64,000 bases of DNA from assembly GCA_963565915.1 (NCBI GenBank), contig OY751495.1, positions 3,410,001 to 3,474,000 of the forward strand, given 5' to 3'. Below the pieces are notes generated by a model, which saw only the letters and a list, made by a program, of their open reading frames with translations, had not been told where the DNA came from and made no database searches. Shown here piece after piece: positions 50,936 to 63,302 of the stretch (its first letter is position 1; every line of letters begins with the position of its first letter). The translations under genes and the position numbers were made by a program. The DNA comes from Entoloma clypeatum (Eukaryota; Basidiomycota; Agaricomycetes; Agaricales; Entolomataceae).

Positions 50936-51890
50936 TACTCTATTCTCCAACGCTTGGACAGAAAATATGTCCAGCTTGAGCCGGCAATACCCAGTCTCGC
51001 CCCATAATTTTTAAACGCAGTCCTAGCAGTAGTTCTTCCATGGTTGCCGGTGTGTATAGCTTGATGTCTGAACTTGCAGAGGCCGTATACTTTAATAATA
51101 CTCCTGACTCACCTGCCAGTAATGTTCCAATGATACACTGCTACGATTGTCGGACGTAGGCCAAGTAAGTACAGTTATTTGGTCGATTTACGGGGGATCG
51201 TAAGTCAAATCTCTCGGGCGGTGCACGATCATGATGCCTTGTTCGGGGGATCTGGTTGCCGCAGAGGGTTGGATGATGAGCGGAAAGGGTTGCTGTGATG
51301 GGTGTTTGATGGCAACCGAATTCGTTCATCAAAAAAAAAAGTATATAAAAAATGTACCCTCTGTACCCCAAAATAAAAACTCTGAATGTGATAGAGACTT
51401 CCAAATTCTCTGCTCTCCGGGGTTTGTTTGGGGATCTCTCGCACCTACCTTGATATGGTGAGTTTTGCTTTTCGGAGCTAGCGGAATTGATGGAAGGTTA
51501 GCCGATTTCGGTTTGATGGGATGCCTTGAAATGTTGGGATCTGTACCCTGAGGTCGGCTCATCGTAAGTCAAGCCGTAAGTCAAACCGTAAGTCAAGCAG
51601 CTTGTTGTGTAAGTTGAACCCGGATAAGCATTTTATCCTTCCTTATCCTTTGCAGCTTGCCTTATCCAGTTGAACCAGGTGAGCCTTGTTATATCTGCCA
51701 TCAAATCAATCACATCACTAACATGTCACAGCGCTGCCATGACATGACATGACATTCTCCCTTGCCACCACCATGAACCTCGCCCCGAACCCAGCCATCC
51801 GTGACACCGCCCAGCACGAAGAGCAGCAATGACGGCTGTGAGAGCCCCCCGAACGCAAACCTAGAACCCAACACCACTGAACGCCACCGA
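50936..51890. other. Gene-free region
   Basis: No supported gene. It includes a short tandem GTAAGTCAA-type run at about 51562-51600 and simple A runs near 51330. Confidence 0.45.
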
Positions 51891-52010
51891 ACGGGTGCCA
51901 CGAGCGGGGGATGCACAAACAGGTAGCCGTGAACGGGTGCCGCGAACGGGGGGATGCACGAACGGGTGCCACGATCAGGCGTCCACGATCGTGGAATGGC
52001 TCAAACGAGG
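51885..52010 (+). repeat. Degenerate G/C-rich tandem repeat
   Basis: Several imperfect units built from CGAACGGGTGCCACGA and GGGGGATGCAC recur over about 120 bp. The open frames through it are products of the repeat, not a recognised gene. Confidence 0.6.
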
Positions 52011-52189
52011 AGCCCGTTCGGGGATGCACAATCGTGGGTCAACGATCGCAGCATGTCGGAGGAGGGGTGCTGGGCGGCTTGGGGCTCAGGGCACCGCCAT
52101 GGGGGCAGCGAGGGGTGTCCCAGAGGTATGTAATGCTTACCTGCACCTCCCTTCACTCACCACTCCCCCTTTCCCTCCTCTGCCGTTCC

Positions 52190-52480
52190 AACGGCCTCCT
52201 CTGGCGCCCAATCGCACCCAACGTTGTCCTTCTTGCCGCAACGGCATCCCCTCATCTCTGCTCACGCCCAACGGCGCCCTCTTGTGCCCAACAGCCTTCT
52301 CCTCCCGCCCAACGGTGTCTATTCACGCCAAACGGCGTTCCTCATGCCCACAGCGTCCTCTCATCGCCACTCACATCCAACAGCCTTCTCTCTCGCACCC
52401 AACGGTGTCTACCACCACCTTGTCCTTTTCCCTCGACCCTTACCTATCCAGTTGCCCAACGCCGCCAGCCTTCCCCCGGT
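52190..52480 (+). repeat. Degenerate minisatellite, CGCCCAACGG units
   Basis: About ten imperfect repeats of a roughly 30-bp unit containing CCCAACGGCG/TGTC and TTCTCxxC. It has long open frames on the plus strand because stop codons are absent from the unit. No protein family is recognised. Confidence 0.65.
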
Positions 52481-54135
52481 CGCCGATTTTTTTGTGTTAC
52501 TTAGAAATAAAAATATCATTTTTTCTTACATGATTTGTGACAACCCCAAACCCCCCCCCCTCCTCCTCCTCCCCCTGCCCCAAATCAGACCCCTCCCCGA
52601 GCACGAGGGGCACGAAGTGCGCGCGCGCTGTCAGCGCGACAGACGGAACGACGCGCCGCGTGTCTGACGTAATCAGGGTCCCATCACATCAGACCCTGCC
52701 GGGACCCTTGATCGATCGGTGATCGCTCGGCGGCTTACAGGTCAGACTTTCCCACCCCGCCAAAAGGTCGTAAGCCATCCAGGATAAGTATCCTCTTGCC
52801 CTTGCAGTGATACGCTGTCATTGGGATGCCGAAAAAAAACAATGAGGCGACTTATTGTTCCTCACCTTCTGTGATTCGCACATATATATGCTCATGCGAA
52901 CTTGGTTTGATAGATACGGTGTCATCGGGATTCTATAAAGTGGCTTGCTTGTTGGGGCAGAACGCATATCCTACTCTCCATCGTGACACCGAAAACTGCA
53001 TTTTCCACTGATGAGCTTTCCCAAAGACAACGCCGCTGCCTGCGCCGCCGCGGGCCGATACAATTATTTGAAAGAGTGCGATGAGTTGAGCCTTGGTTTA
53101 ACTTTCTAGCTCCCTGCGTCGATTATTCCATCTTGGATGATGACCCGCACCGCGTTGCCGAGAAAGAGTAGAATAACTACGAGTGAGGAAAGCAACCTAC
53201 TGGAATTTTTCTCTGTGCCCCATGTTTGCTTTGCCCATTATCCTTTTGGGTGCTAGTCGCACACGGAATTGAAAGCTCCAAGGGCTGGCGAGAGACTTAT
53301 CCAATTTGAAAATTTCGTAAGATCTTCGTTTCCGAGTCGGCCGCGACGATACATACGTACGTGAGGTACTTAAAGTTCAGCATTCATGGGGTGGCAGGCG
53401 TTGGGCGATTTTTACGGGACACCCACATGGGTATATCCTGTCAGAGGCCATGAAAGGATTCTGCTCTAGCTGTATCAGTGAATTCCTTTCATTGATTCTG
53501 TAGACCGTCAGACCTGAGGGTCTCATCCGACATCTGCTCGGTTCCAACATTTTCAGCGTCATACTTCACCGAAGATGACGCTGAACTTGGGCTGAGCAGT
53601 GAAGAGAGCCTAACCACAAATTTAGAACCGGGTCCACGAAATTTTTCCTGGATCATGCTTGGAGCGGTCGTGAAAGTGGGCCAAGACCGTGTATGGTAAG
53701 GGGGCAGACCATGTTGTGTCTGAACGAGAATCCGGCGAGCCGTAATGAATTTAGCGCTCGTCGCACCCTTATATGGCTAGGATAATATAATACAAGGATT
53801 GAACATGTCAAAGGTGATGTCGCCTAAACCAAAGAAGGTGAAATGAGTATGTCCAGCAACCCCAAGACCAAGCGAAATACTTACGTTGTATGGAGTAGAA
53901 CGAACGCGATTCCATATCGTCTGTCTTCTTGTGTCGGAATGATAGACGAATTTACGATATCTTTTGATGCGTCTACCCTCGTCCTATTCGGTCGTTTGCT
54001 TGACGCCTGCAATGTCATTTCAACCAAAATGGGATTCTGTGGTACAGTAAGTACAAAAAGAAGTTGGGAGTGGATCATCAGCTTCAGCACACCAAGTGTT
54101 TACATCTCTCACATACCCCACGGTCACTTCACAAT
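52481..54135. other. Gene-free region
   Basis: About 1.65 kb without a supported gene. It contains a C-rich run near 52548-52575 and a CpG-rich GCGCGCGC stretch near 52620. The frames here lack family motifs and plausible introns. Confidence 0.45.
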
Positions 54136-54398
54136 ATGCACTTCATTCGCACTGTCGTCATCTCTGTCGCTCTTTGCGCTATAAGCGCCTTCGCGTCTGT
54201 ACTCCCTGTCGCGCGCGGAGTTTGCGCGCACGAGGGACAGCCTTGTGGTGGCTTGGAGGCTATCCCATGCTGCAAAGGCAATAACCTTTGGTGCCCCAAT
54301 GTCGTTGGCCCCGGCGTTGTAGGGGTAAGTGGTTTTTGTTTCTCTTTCGTGAGCGGTGTTCTGATCATTGTGCACAGTTCTGCGAGAAGCGTCCCTGA
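54136..54398 (+). CDS. Small secreted cysteine-rich protein (knottin-like pattern)
   Basis: Two exons, 54136-54324 and 54378-54398, give 69 residues. The N-terminus is a clear signal peptide (MHFIRTVVISVALCAISAFA) with likely cleavage before or near the VLPVARG segment. The mature part has six cysteines spaced C-x6-C-x7-CC-x6-C-xn-C, the order seen in inhibitor-cystine-knot peptides; the sixth Cys and the stop are supplied by exon 2 (FCEKRP). No specific family is recognised, so an effector, antimicrobial or signalling role is only a possibility. Confidence 0.7.
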
Positions 54399-54738
54399 AG
54401 GACTCACCACATTACCGACATATCATCACTATGGTACGTCGGAGCGTGTTTGTTTGAAGCTATCATAGTCTAACGAGCCGCTCTGCAGCGACTCCTCGGA
54501 TTCGACTTGGGAGATGCCGAAATTTGTCAATGCCTCTGGCGTAGCCTGTCTTTACTGTTCCCTGTAGCCTGATCTTGATTCCCGTAAATATTGTTATTAT
54601 ACGTCAATAAGCAACTCACTCATTCTTTGGTAACCTACCGCATACTCGCAAGTTGGGATGAACGTCGAGTGAGTTGGTGATGACCGCTTACGTAACACAA
54701 CCCTTTGCCAAAGTCACGACGACCTCCGAAATTTGTGG
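54399..54738. other. Spacer between secreted protein and bromodomain gene
   Basis: Holds the 3' UTR of the small gene and the promoter of the next. No additional feature is seen. Confidence 0.4.
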
Positions 54739-57681
54739 ATGGACGTTGCAGACTCTTTCTCCTCCTACCCCCACCAGGATTCTTCTTTCGTTCCAAAACC
54801 ATCATCATCAAAACCATCAGGGCTCACGCTCGTCCTCCCGGGTCTCAAGGGCGGCAAAGTCGTTGTCAAGAACGGCAAAAAGTCAAAGAATGGGTTGTAC
54901 ACGGCACACCAGGACGAGAGAAAAGTTCAGAGACCCGTGAAGCTCAAACCGCTCAAGGAGGTCCTGGCGAAGCTCATCGTGCAGATACAGAAGTGGGAAT
55001 AAAAAACCTGTTCTTATTCTATCAGCGAGAAAATGGCTGATTTTTGATCCCTTTGGGGACTTAGAAAAGACGATTATGCCTTTTTCTTGAGGCCTGTGGA
55101 TGCATCTCAGGTGCCGGGATATTCGGACATCGTCAAACGCCCGATGGACCTCGGGACCATGGCCGTTAAAGTTTCCCGGGCTAAATATCGATCCTTGGAA
55201 GACTTTGCGGTACGTTCCCGAAAAGCGTTACACTCTATTTCTCGTTTTTTTTAATCAACCTATCCAGTCCGACCTCCGCCTCGTCACGAGCAACGCAAAG
55301 GCTTTCAACCCCCCCGGCACAATATACCACACCGAAGCCGAGCGCATAGAGACCTGGGCGGTCGAGCACATCCAAAAAGCCTCGGCGACCGTCGTCCAGT
55401 ACGAGACGGACTGGAACATCGACGTGGAGAGGGACGACGACAGTGCCACCGTGAATGTTGATGACGAAGATGACTTCGGGTTCAGCGCCGGGACCCCTAT
55501 GGACGTCGACGAGCCGGGGCCGGGGGGCCGCTCGCCGTCGGTGGCGTCGCAGATCCAGGGCAGGCGGAGCACGCGCACGGTGGCGAAGAAGGACAAGGTG
55601 GAGAAGCCGAATGTTGCATCGGAGAGTGTGGATGCGGAGGGGAGGATGCCGGGTTCGAGAGATGGTTTGGGTGCTTTCTCGCCTGGGTCGGATTGGGCGC
55701 GGACGATGGTTGCGTTGAAGATCAAAGGTGAGGGCTGGGCCCAGCCTCTTTTCTCTCTTCTGTATGGACCTGATGCGTCGTGAAGGCAAACGCTACAAGA
55801 CGAAAAAGGAGCGTATGCAGCGGGAAAGGGAGGGCCCGCCGCTCCTGGCTGATGGAAGTTTAGACTACACAGAAAGTACGTCCCCGTCTTTCTCTTGAAA
55901 TTCATAGACTCTTCGAACTAACTACTCGCGTTTTGCATCTCAGTGGAAGACCCCTTTTCCGTCCTATCTGTATTCGCACCAGAACCGTTATCTCGCCCCT
56001 ATCTCACCCCGCTATACCCGCCCTTGTTCCCTCATCAGCCACCTCCGACCTCGACACCCGACCTACCCTCCCAGTCTCAAGCCGACACCTCACGGTCGAG
56101 AGGCTTCACCCCCGCACCGGGGACATCATCATCCACTCCCACCGCATACCCCACGTCGGCCACTCTTTCCCCAGACTGGACCCCCGCGTCAATACCAGCG
56201 GCGCACCTCCTTTGGTCAGGATACACACTCACCCCTAACATTGCTACTCGAGCTACTACTCACGCTACCACCACCACCACCACCACCACTACTACTACCA
56301 CTGCCACCACCAGCTATTTTGCGAGCACTTCTACGGCGCAGCCTTCTGCAGCGTCCAAACGCCGGCACTGGACAGTCACGCGGAACATCCCTCGTGCTAA
56401 GCTGAAGGAGATGGAGACGGACGCGGATGCGGAGGGCGTGGAGGGCGAGACTGCGAGGGAGACGCATACGTTTGACTTTGGGTCGTATGCGGCGCTGGCG
56501 GGGGCGTTGGAGGGGGAGGTGCGGCGGAGAGGGACTGGGTTGGGTGTTTCTGACGGTGGGAGGTTGATGACAAGCCAGAACGGGAATGGTCAGGAGGACG
56601 AGGAGGAAAAGGTGCTGGAGGTGCTCAGGGAGTCGGTGGAGTGTAAGGGGATGCCTGGGGTGGTTGTTGGTGGTGGAGATGTGGAGGGTTTATTGAGTGC
56701 GAATGGGACAGAGGAGTACTGGAGCGATGCGCGGGCGGTAGAGGCGGAGGGGTATTTGAGAGATGTGGTGTATGGAGGGGTGGAAGGGTTCGCGTATGTC
56801 CGGAGCTTGGCGGAGTTTGTCAGTCCTGGGAAGACGGTGCGTAGTGCATTTCAAATGGGTTCATATGTGCGTTGGTTCTTTGGTTCTGAATTTGGATGCA
56901 GGAACGAGGGCCGTGCGCGGAGCTGGGGGGACTGACGTTGGCTAGGTGGGTGGAGAGGGAGGTCGTGGATGTGTTGACGGAGGGGCGGCATGCGTTGTTG
57001 CGGAAGGCTGGGCTTGAGCTTGCACGCGTTCGGCCGTTGGCTGGGCGTGATCTTGTGCAGAAGAAAGAGGACATGGAGGTGGGGACGGTGCGCGCGCAGG
57101 TGTGGAGGTCGCTGAACGTGTATCCGGCGGCGGCGCTGACGCTCGCTGCGCTGCTGCAGCTGGCGATGCATAAGATCGACATGGCGGCGCTGATCCGGGC
57201 ACCGGAGGAGCTGTTTGAGAGCGAGAAGGAGTGGGTTGGGAGGGTGTTCCGGGAGCGTAGGCGGGCGGGCGCGCGGCGCGGGTTGGTGAAATCTTTAAAT
57301 GGCAAAAAAGTGTGCCGGGTGTCCCAGAAGGAGGAGGAGGAGGAGGAAGAGGAAGAGCAGGAGAAGACGTGGATGGACGTGGATTCTGAGGGTGCGAAGG
57401 GGGAGGAAGGGATGCAGGTGCTGGAGAGTCCCGAGGAGCTGAGGGAGGTGATGGAGTACGTTGCAGGTGTGATTGTGGAACTGGATCAGAAGCTACGCAA
57501 GGAGGGGGTACCGGTGGCGGGGGACAAGGCGGAGGCGGCAGAGGAGGATGCGGTGCTGCGGGACTTGAGGTTGAATTTGCTGGCGTTGGCGAAGCGCGCG
57601 CCGTTGGATACGATTGCGCGGTTGCCAGCGGATTTGGTGCCGGAGCATATACGGCGGTTTGTGCCGACGTTGGGCGGGTGA
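54739..57681 (+). CDS. BRD7/BRD9-like bromodomain protein
   Basis: Six exons (54739-54992, 55065-55209, 55268-55727, 55786-55875, 55944-56836, 56902-57681) with closed phases encode 873 residues. A single bromodomain spans about residues 75-175: YAFFLRPVD, PGYSDIVKRPMDLGTM (Pro-Met-Asp at 111-113) and NAKAFNPPGTIYH with the acetyl-lysine-binding Asn147. The placement near the N-terminus and the later conserved region resemble the BRD7/BRD9 class, subunits of SWI/SNF-type remodelers; nuclear location is inferred. Low-complexity segments include a Thr tract near 56270-56320 and a Glu run near 57330-57360. The third exon and onward are unusually G-rich. The ATG at 54739 is the first in the motif-bearing frame; an upstream exon is not excluded. 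Confidence 0.87.
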
Positions 57682-59270
57682 TTGGACGGGTGGGTGTCGG
57701 TGTGGCGATACACGGGCAGAAGGGTGTTGGGGTGTGCTGTGCTGTGCTGTGCTGTGGCCAGAGCGAACGGTTGAATACCCGCTATAATAATCCAGGTTCC
57801 TTTCTAAAGAGTGTATGGTACAATTCGAATGGCGGTCAGCCAGTTCTAATTTCACAAAAAGTGCCGACTTATGTACAGTTATCGCTGCAATTGTAAGTCA
57901 TTTCTTTCATTGCGCCCTTTTCCCCAGTGACAGGGCGCCTTCAGGTGGCAGTGGGTGGACTGCGTTTGCCTATTTTATACCAAAGAGAGTTGTGACGCAA
58001 GATTCATTCCCGCAAGGAGCTTGGCATGCCCCGAGCTCTTTGATCATCGCCTTGCGACCCAGAACACAAGACGGGAGCTAATAATCCACCTGTATTTCGT
58101 CCCCCTCCATTCGCACCCCTTCATTAATGCTGTCAAAGATGAGATATCGGCGATATGAATCTTCCGAGTATGGGTCAGGAAGCGCTGTGGGGGCAGTGCA
58201 CATGGGACATCGGGCTTTTGGGTGAGAACTGGGTTGGAAGTATTCCATCACTTCTATTTACCCAAGGTTCTTCTGCGGGGGGGTGTGCTAGGCGGGTAGG
58301 GATGGAGGAGAGACCTGTGTAGTGTAGATAGATCAACTGTCAATCAGAGGCGTTCCGGCCCGGATTCCAATCTCAAAGCCCCCGACATGCATGTGGGTTG
58401 CGTCAGTTGTGCGTCTTGGAGGCCTGTCTGGGAACAATATATATGTCGAGAAATCGTGTTAATTTTAGGTGAACAGGTACCCAACTTACCCAGCTAATGG
58501 TTATCGATTAAGTTGTCCTCCTGGTTCCTGGGCAAGGACTCGCGTCGTTGTGCCTGACCATCTGATCAGTGTTGAAGAAAGTATGTGCTTCCTTGGGTAC
58601 GGAGTTTGCTTGAACCATCACAAGTACTGAGGTGGAAAAAGAACGATGATCAGAACGAGAGCAGAAACGTTTAGAGGCGAGAAAGGCAAGTTCAGCGCTC
58701 CTTAATTGCGACGTTGTCGGGTTATGCTCAAGTCCTAGTATATAGCTGTGTTGAAACAGCCGCTGAGCGCGGTGATGGCAGTGGGACTCAGCGTTTTATG
58801 ACTCGGATCAGGATACCCGTAAATGAGCCTTCGTTGACGCGATAAGTGGTTCAAGTACTACTCGTGGTAGATATCGTGACGTGGAAAGTTGGCAGGTAAA
58901 TATCGTTTTCCCCCCTTTCTGTCATCGGTGACGAGTTAAGTACCCCGAGGACAAACTGGGAACGTGCTTTTACTTGAACGAAGGCGAGAAAGAGTGAATC
59001 ATCGCAATTCATCCAGTACACTGTTCTACCGGAGGCTTATCATGTCCTCCGCACATGACCAGGACCCTTAGCCCCATCGACAGTTTCAATGCCAACTTTC
59101 CACCTCGATCAAGTCCCACAGTTCACCGCATTTTTAATACTAATAGAGGTACATAGGCGCACTAAGCAACCTGCCGCATGCGTCCTTATCGCCACCCACC
59201 CCACCTTCCCATTCCACTGATCGTCCGCCGCGATCTTTATATATACCTTCGCGGCGTGTCTACTAGTCAC
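57682..59270. other. Intergenic region
   Basis: About 1.6 kb without a supported gene. Short GTGCT repeats occur at 57735-57755. A TATA-like TTTATATATACC near 59236 is likely the core promoter of the downstream membrane-protein gene. Confidence 0.5.
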
Positions 59271-60709
59271 CATGCCAAAGTTCCCACTAGACGAGGCCCA
59301 GATAGTGGCCTTGTTCATAACGAGTGTGTTTTATGGGTATGTGATCTCATGAAGTTGACCTTGCCATCCTGAATCGGTTTTGTTTTCGCAGTGCGTTTAG
59401 ACGGTATCGCAGAGTACCCATGCCCATGGCTGATCTTGTTTTGCTCTCCAGGAATACTCGTAGTGACGTTCCTCGGGTGCTTGCGTGTCCTCTTGTGGTC
59501 GAACACCGAAGAACGCTTCAGACCCCGGGACCAGATCAATTTCGCCATGCTGCTTCCGGCGCTGCTCATGTTCATATTCGCGTCGTTGGACCTCTCGTAC
59601 GGACTGCGACAGAACATCCAGGCCTTCATCCTATCTCAAGGCAACGCGATCAAGGAGTTCGAGAAGATCTCAAGTTGGCTGGTGTACATGAAGATGGTGG
59701 ATTATGTGGTGCAGACGTCTATCGGGGATGGAATTCTGGTGCGTTTGCTGTTGATAAGTTTTATTTTTACGTGGGTGTTGACCCGGATTGAGTAGATCTA
59801 CCGCTGTTGGGTGATCTATAGCAAAGAATGGATCGTCGTTCTCCTGCCGACCCTCATGTGGGCCGCTGGCACAGGTAGGTCTCCTCCCTGATATGTCTGT
59901 TATTTCCACTGAGGCACGAATGGAAAAGCCTGCGGCGTCGTGACATGTTACCTCGAAGCAACGCGCACTACCAATCCACAGCTCTTGAACTCGAAGAACA
60001 TCACTCCTTTCATCACGAGCATGCTGACATTGACCCTCGCCACTAATCTCATATCTACGTGTCAGTTTTCCTTTTCTTTTTCTGTCCGTCCAAGCAGCAA
60101 ACCTCACAGTCCACGTCCCTCAGCGCTGATCGTCCACCGTATATGGTCAGTCAACAAGGCGACTCCGCATCGCCAAAACGAGAAATCACGTCTGTCGCGG
60201 ATCATGCGCGTTCTCATCGAGTCGGGCCTGATATACACCATATCTGTCGTCGTGCTATTCGTCGTATACATAACCTCGAACAATGCGCAATACCCCGTTT
60301 CCGATGCTGTGCGTCTCTGTCTCCTTGCTTCTCGACGCTTTTTTTTTTGTTCGTTTTTGCTAATCACCCGACGGGGGGGCTCTCTCTTCAGATCGTCCAA
60401 ATCATCGTGAGTCGTTCGTATCCCCCCCTCCTCCCCTCGGTCTTGATGATTGACGCCCATTCCCAAAAGGGCATCACGTTCAACCTGATCATCATACGGG
60501 TGCACGGCGCGCAAGGCGGGCAGACGCTCCCCGGCCCCGCATTAGACTCGCGCATGCAGTCAAATCGTCGTTCGGTGCCGCTTCATAGTATACAGGTCCA
60601 CACGACCGTTTCTAGATACCAAGATTCGCAGATCACCTCGACGCCGTCGGTTCGACCGCGATCGTCGGATTCTGACTCGAAGCCGCATGTGATGTGGACC
60701 GCGGGTTGA
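59271..60709 (+). CDS. Multi-pass (about seven-TM) membrane protein of a basidiomycete-expanded family
   Basis: Exon 1 starts at ATG 59271. Later exons are about 59452-59738, 59796-59874, 59929-60060, 60124-60308, 60392-60406 (15 nt) and 60470-60709, about 330 residues. Hydrophobic segments alternate with short loops: ALFITSVFYG, ILVVTFLGCLRVLL, INFAMLLPALLMFIFA, WIVVLLPTLMWAAGTACGVV, ITSMLTLTLATNLIST, GLIYTISVVVLFVVYIT and IVQIIGITFNLIII. The layout, with an IYRCWVIY motif and a HRIWS motif after TM5, is common to a large uncharacterised Agaricomycete family. The C-terminal tail is Ser/Arg-rich and probably cytosolic. The exon 1-2 junction does not keep frame with standard splice sites (GG|GTATGT to CAG|GAATAC is off by one). 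Confidence 0.72.
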
Positions 60710-62341
60710 GGGCAGATTTGGTGCTCGCAGTTACACCAGTGTACTACAAGTCAAACCTCCCCTCCTCTTGACCCCATACCCCATACTCCCCTATAACTCA
60801 TAGAATAAGTATTCGGCGGACCCCCCTTCCTGATAACCCATATTCCCTTTATAACCCGTATCCACCAATTGTTGTCGACTGTAGTTGTATTCGTAGCGCT
60901 TATATAGCATGTATTTTTTCTTTTTTTTGTGTTCTGGGTTTGGGACGGCATCGTTGAAAGACGCCCAGCGATCATAGTACCCTGGACCTTGATGTACGTT
61001 CTTGGCTGGGCATTCTAGCTTCGAATGGAGCATCGGAGGCTGACGAACATTATCCGTGTAGATTGACATCTGGTCCGACCCCCAACCGCCTTGGGGCCGA
61101 TTACTATTTTTGACTCACGAATTTCTCATCGCTGCCGGAAATCTCAATACAGTACTTAATTCACAGTGACATGAAAGACGCAGGATCCAACTGTGTAGCT
61201 AGAAAGACAAATAACGCCGCCAAGAGCATTATTTGACAAAAGAAGTTCAGACAATGCAGAACCACTGCAGCGGCGCTTTATGCTAGCGCAGGAAGAGAAC
61301 GTAGATGGGAGGGACGAGTGTAAACTACAATGGACATCGTCGTGCAAACAAGTAAAGAGCTACTCGCCGTGTCGTTTGCGCACACCTGTCAAGTTGTTGT
61401 TGACCGACTTGGCTGACATCTCCAATACCGTAAAAGGGCCAAGTCGTGCCTTTATGTCACTGATTGCAGCTGCAATCCCTTCATGGGAACGGAAATTGTC
61501 AGAAGGAAAACTGTCCAGAAGGGCCGACCAAGGCGGTGCGGGCTGTCCGACCGTCGGGCCAAGTTCTGCCCGTCCGATGGGTGTCATCAAGAAGCCTGAT
61601 CCAGTCCGTTTCTGAAATAGGGGGGGTGTAAGGAGCCTTGACTTGCACATAACCGATACTGCCAGGCTCAGCCTCTCACGGATAGTGTTGGGGACGCAGA
61701 AGTGACCGCGGCCGAACTTTTGAAGTGGCGAAGCTGCAAAGTGAGAGTGAGTGAGTGAGTGAGTGAGTGAGGGACAGTCAGTCAGTCGCACGTAGAACTT
61801 TCCAAAGGCCCGGTGGCACTCACTCAAAACTTGGGTTCTCGGAATGATAACGACGCGGATTCATGTGGTTATCGAGTTTCATTCTGGAATTCGAGTGTGT
61901 TCGGCGGTGAAACATCGCGTGACTGTGAAAGGCATCAGGTTTTCAAAAGCTCGGATTGGCAGAATGTGTGTGATATAGGCACCTTGAACCCAGAGCATGT
62001 ACGTGGATCGGGGTGGATAATGATAGACCATGACCTGGCGCGCGAGAACTGGAGCGGTTCGAGGATGCGAGACAGTGCGTTCATCGTGGTGCGCAGTGAC
62101 CATTCATCAGCAAATCAGGGAAGTTCTGATTTAGCAATATGACACTCACGAGCATGCTACAATATTATAACACCTCGACAACAGCTCATAAACAGCTTAT
62201 CTATGGTCAGTAGTATTACAATAATATTGTGCATTAGATACAGTATTCTACTCATACTGTGAGGCAAGGATAATGTGAGAACGAGGTTGTATTTACATTG
62301 TGAACTGACTACCAAGTCGGCAGCTACTTTGCAAAATTCAC
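60710..62341. other. Gene-free region
   Basis: About 1.6 kb with no supported gene. It contains a (GTGA)n microsatellite at about 61745-61772. Open frames around 61280-61830 lack recognisable motifs on either strand. Confidence 0.45.
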
Positions 62342-62349
62342 GTCAGATG

Positions 62350-63302
62350 TAGCGCTGGGTGAGAATGGTTTTTCCAGATGTTGAAAACATGAGGTTGTGA
62401 GAGGCCTCCATGTGAGGTGTTTTTCACACGTTAATAACTGTGAAAAACACATTTGCAAAGTTTTCGGTAAAGACAGTGCGTTTTCGGCTGTAGAACTAAA
62501 TAATCTGCCCTTTTCAGCAGTAATCCGCTACGTTCCACTCTTCTGGAGTACCCGCCAGCCCATCCGACTCACGGAGAGCATTGGAATTGCCTCGGCCGCC
62601 CACGATTGAGACCTCTTTGTCACCCCCAAGGTACTTCATGAGAGCCGCGAGGGAAGGACTATCCAACTTCACGTAGTCAGCTATCTTCCATCGGGTATTA
62701 CACCTGACAATCTTTGGATCATCAAGATTTGCAGCATCGACTCGATCCGACTCAACTGGGCCTTTCTCTCCAACCTCAGAGCATGACGCAGGCCCTCTCC
62801 CGTTAACTTCTCTGCCAAACTGGAACGTCCCGGCAAGGTTTCGGTTTCATCATGTGTCACGGGTGGCTAAATTAATGCAGGGATTGAATTGGGATAAGAA
62901 GCAGAGATATCAATTAACTCTATCAGATCAGACGTACGTCAGGCCATGGGATATTCTCTTTTTCATCAGTACGGCACTGTCAAACGTCGCACAAGCGACC
63001 CATGTGCGAGATCCACACCTTCCTTTCTGGGCTGCTATCATCGGGAATCGTCACCTCCACGAGTTTGATGAGTGTGATGAGCTCGGCAGAGCTCGTCTTG
63101 ATAAAGTTGCGGTGAGCCTGAAGAAGGACTGTTTTCTGTTCAGTGGAAAGCATCCCTGGTGTGAATTTTAATGGCATGAAACTGCGCTTCACATTTCTCA
63201 CACGGTGCTTGGAGGTCCTCAATGTTAAAAACGTTAAAAACATGTTAAAAACATGTGAAAAACACCGATGTTTTTAACATCTGTGTTTCTCACCCAGCGC
63301 TA
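62350..63302. mobile_element. Non-autonomous hAT-like DNA transposon, 953 bp
   Basis: Terminal inverted repeats TAGCGCTGGGTGAGAA at the left end and the exact inverse at the right end (63287-63302), flanked by a perfect 8-bp target duplication GTCAGATG (62342-62349, 63303-63310). An 8-bp duplication and TAGCG-type ends are typical of hAT. Subterminal copies of TGAAAAACAC and its complement occur near both ends (around 62415-62455 and 63235-63270), as expected for transposase-binding repeats. No intact transposase is visible; the internal frames are short, so the element would need a helper. Confidence 0.9.

Noticed and set aside
52190..52480. CRISPR-like regularly spaced repeats
   Set aside because: Units are degenerate and contiguous without unique spacers, and the genome is eukaryotic; a minisatellite fits better.
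51895..52533. Plus-strand 212- and 197-codon frames
   Set aside because: Produced by stop-free tandem repeats; no start context, intron or family support.
55235..55905. Two minus-strand frames (184 and 216 codons) opposite the bromodomain gene
   Set aside because: Shadows of the G-rich coding strand; the plus strand carries the bromodomain and consistent introns.
61280..61827. Overlapping frames of 111 and 155 codons on both strands
   Set aside because: No motif, no supporting introns, and a microsatellite runs into them.
62980..63243. Minus-strand 87-codon frame in the hAT-like element as a transposase piece
   Set aside because: No hAT motif such as the zinc finger or dimerisation segment could be read convincingly.
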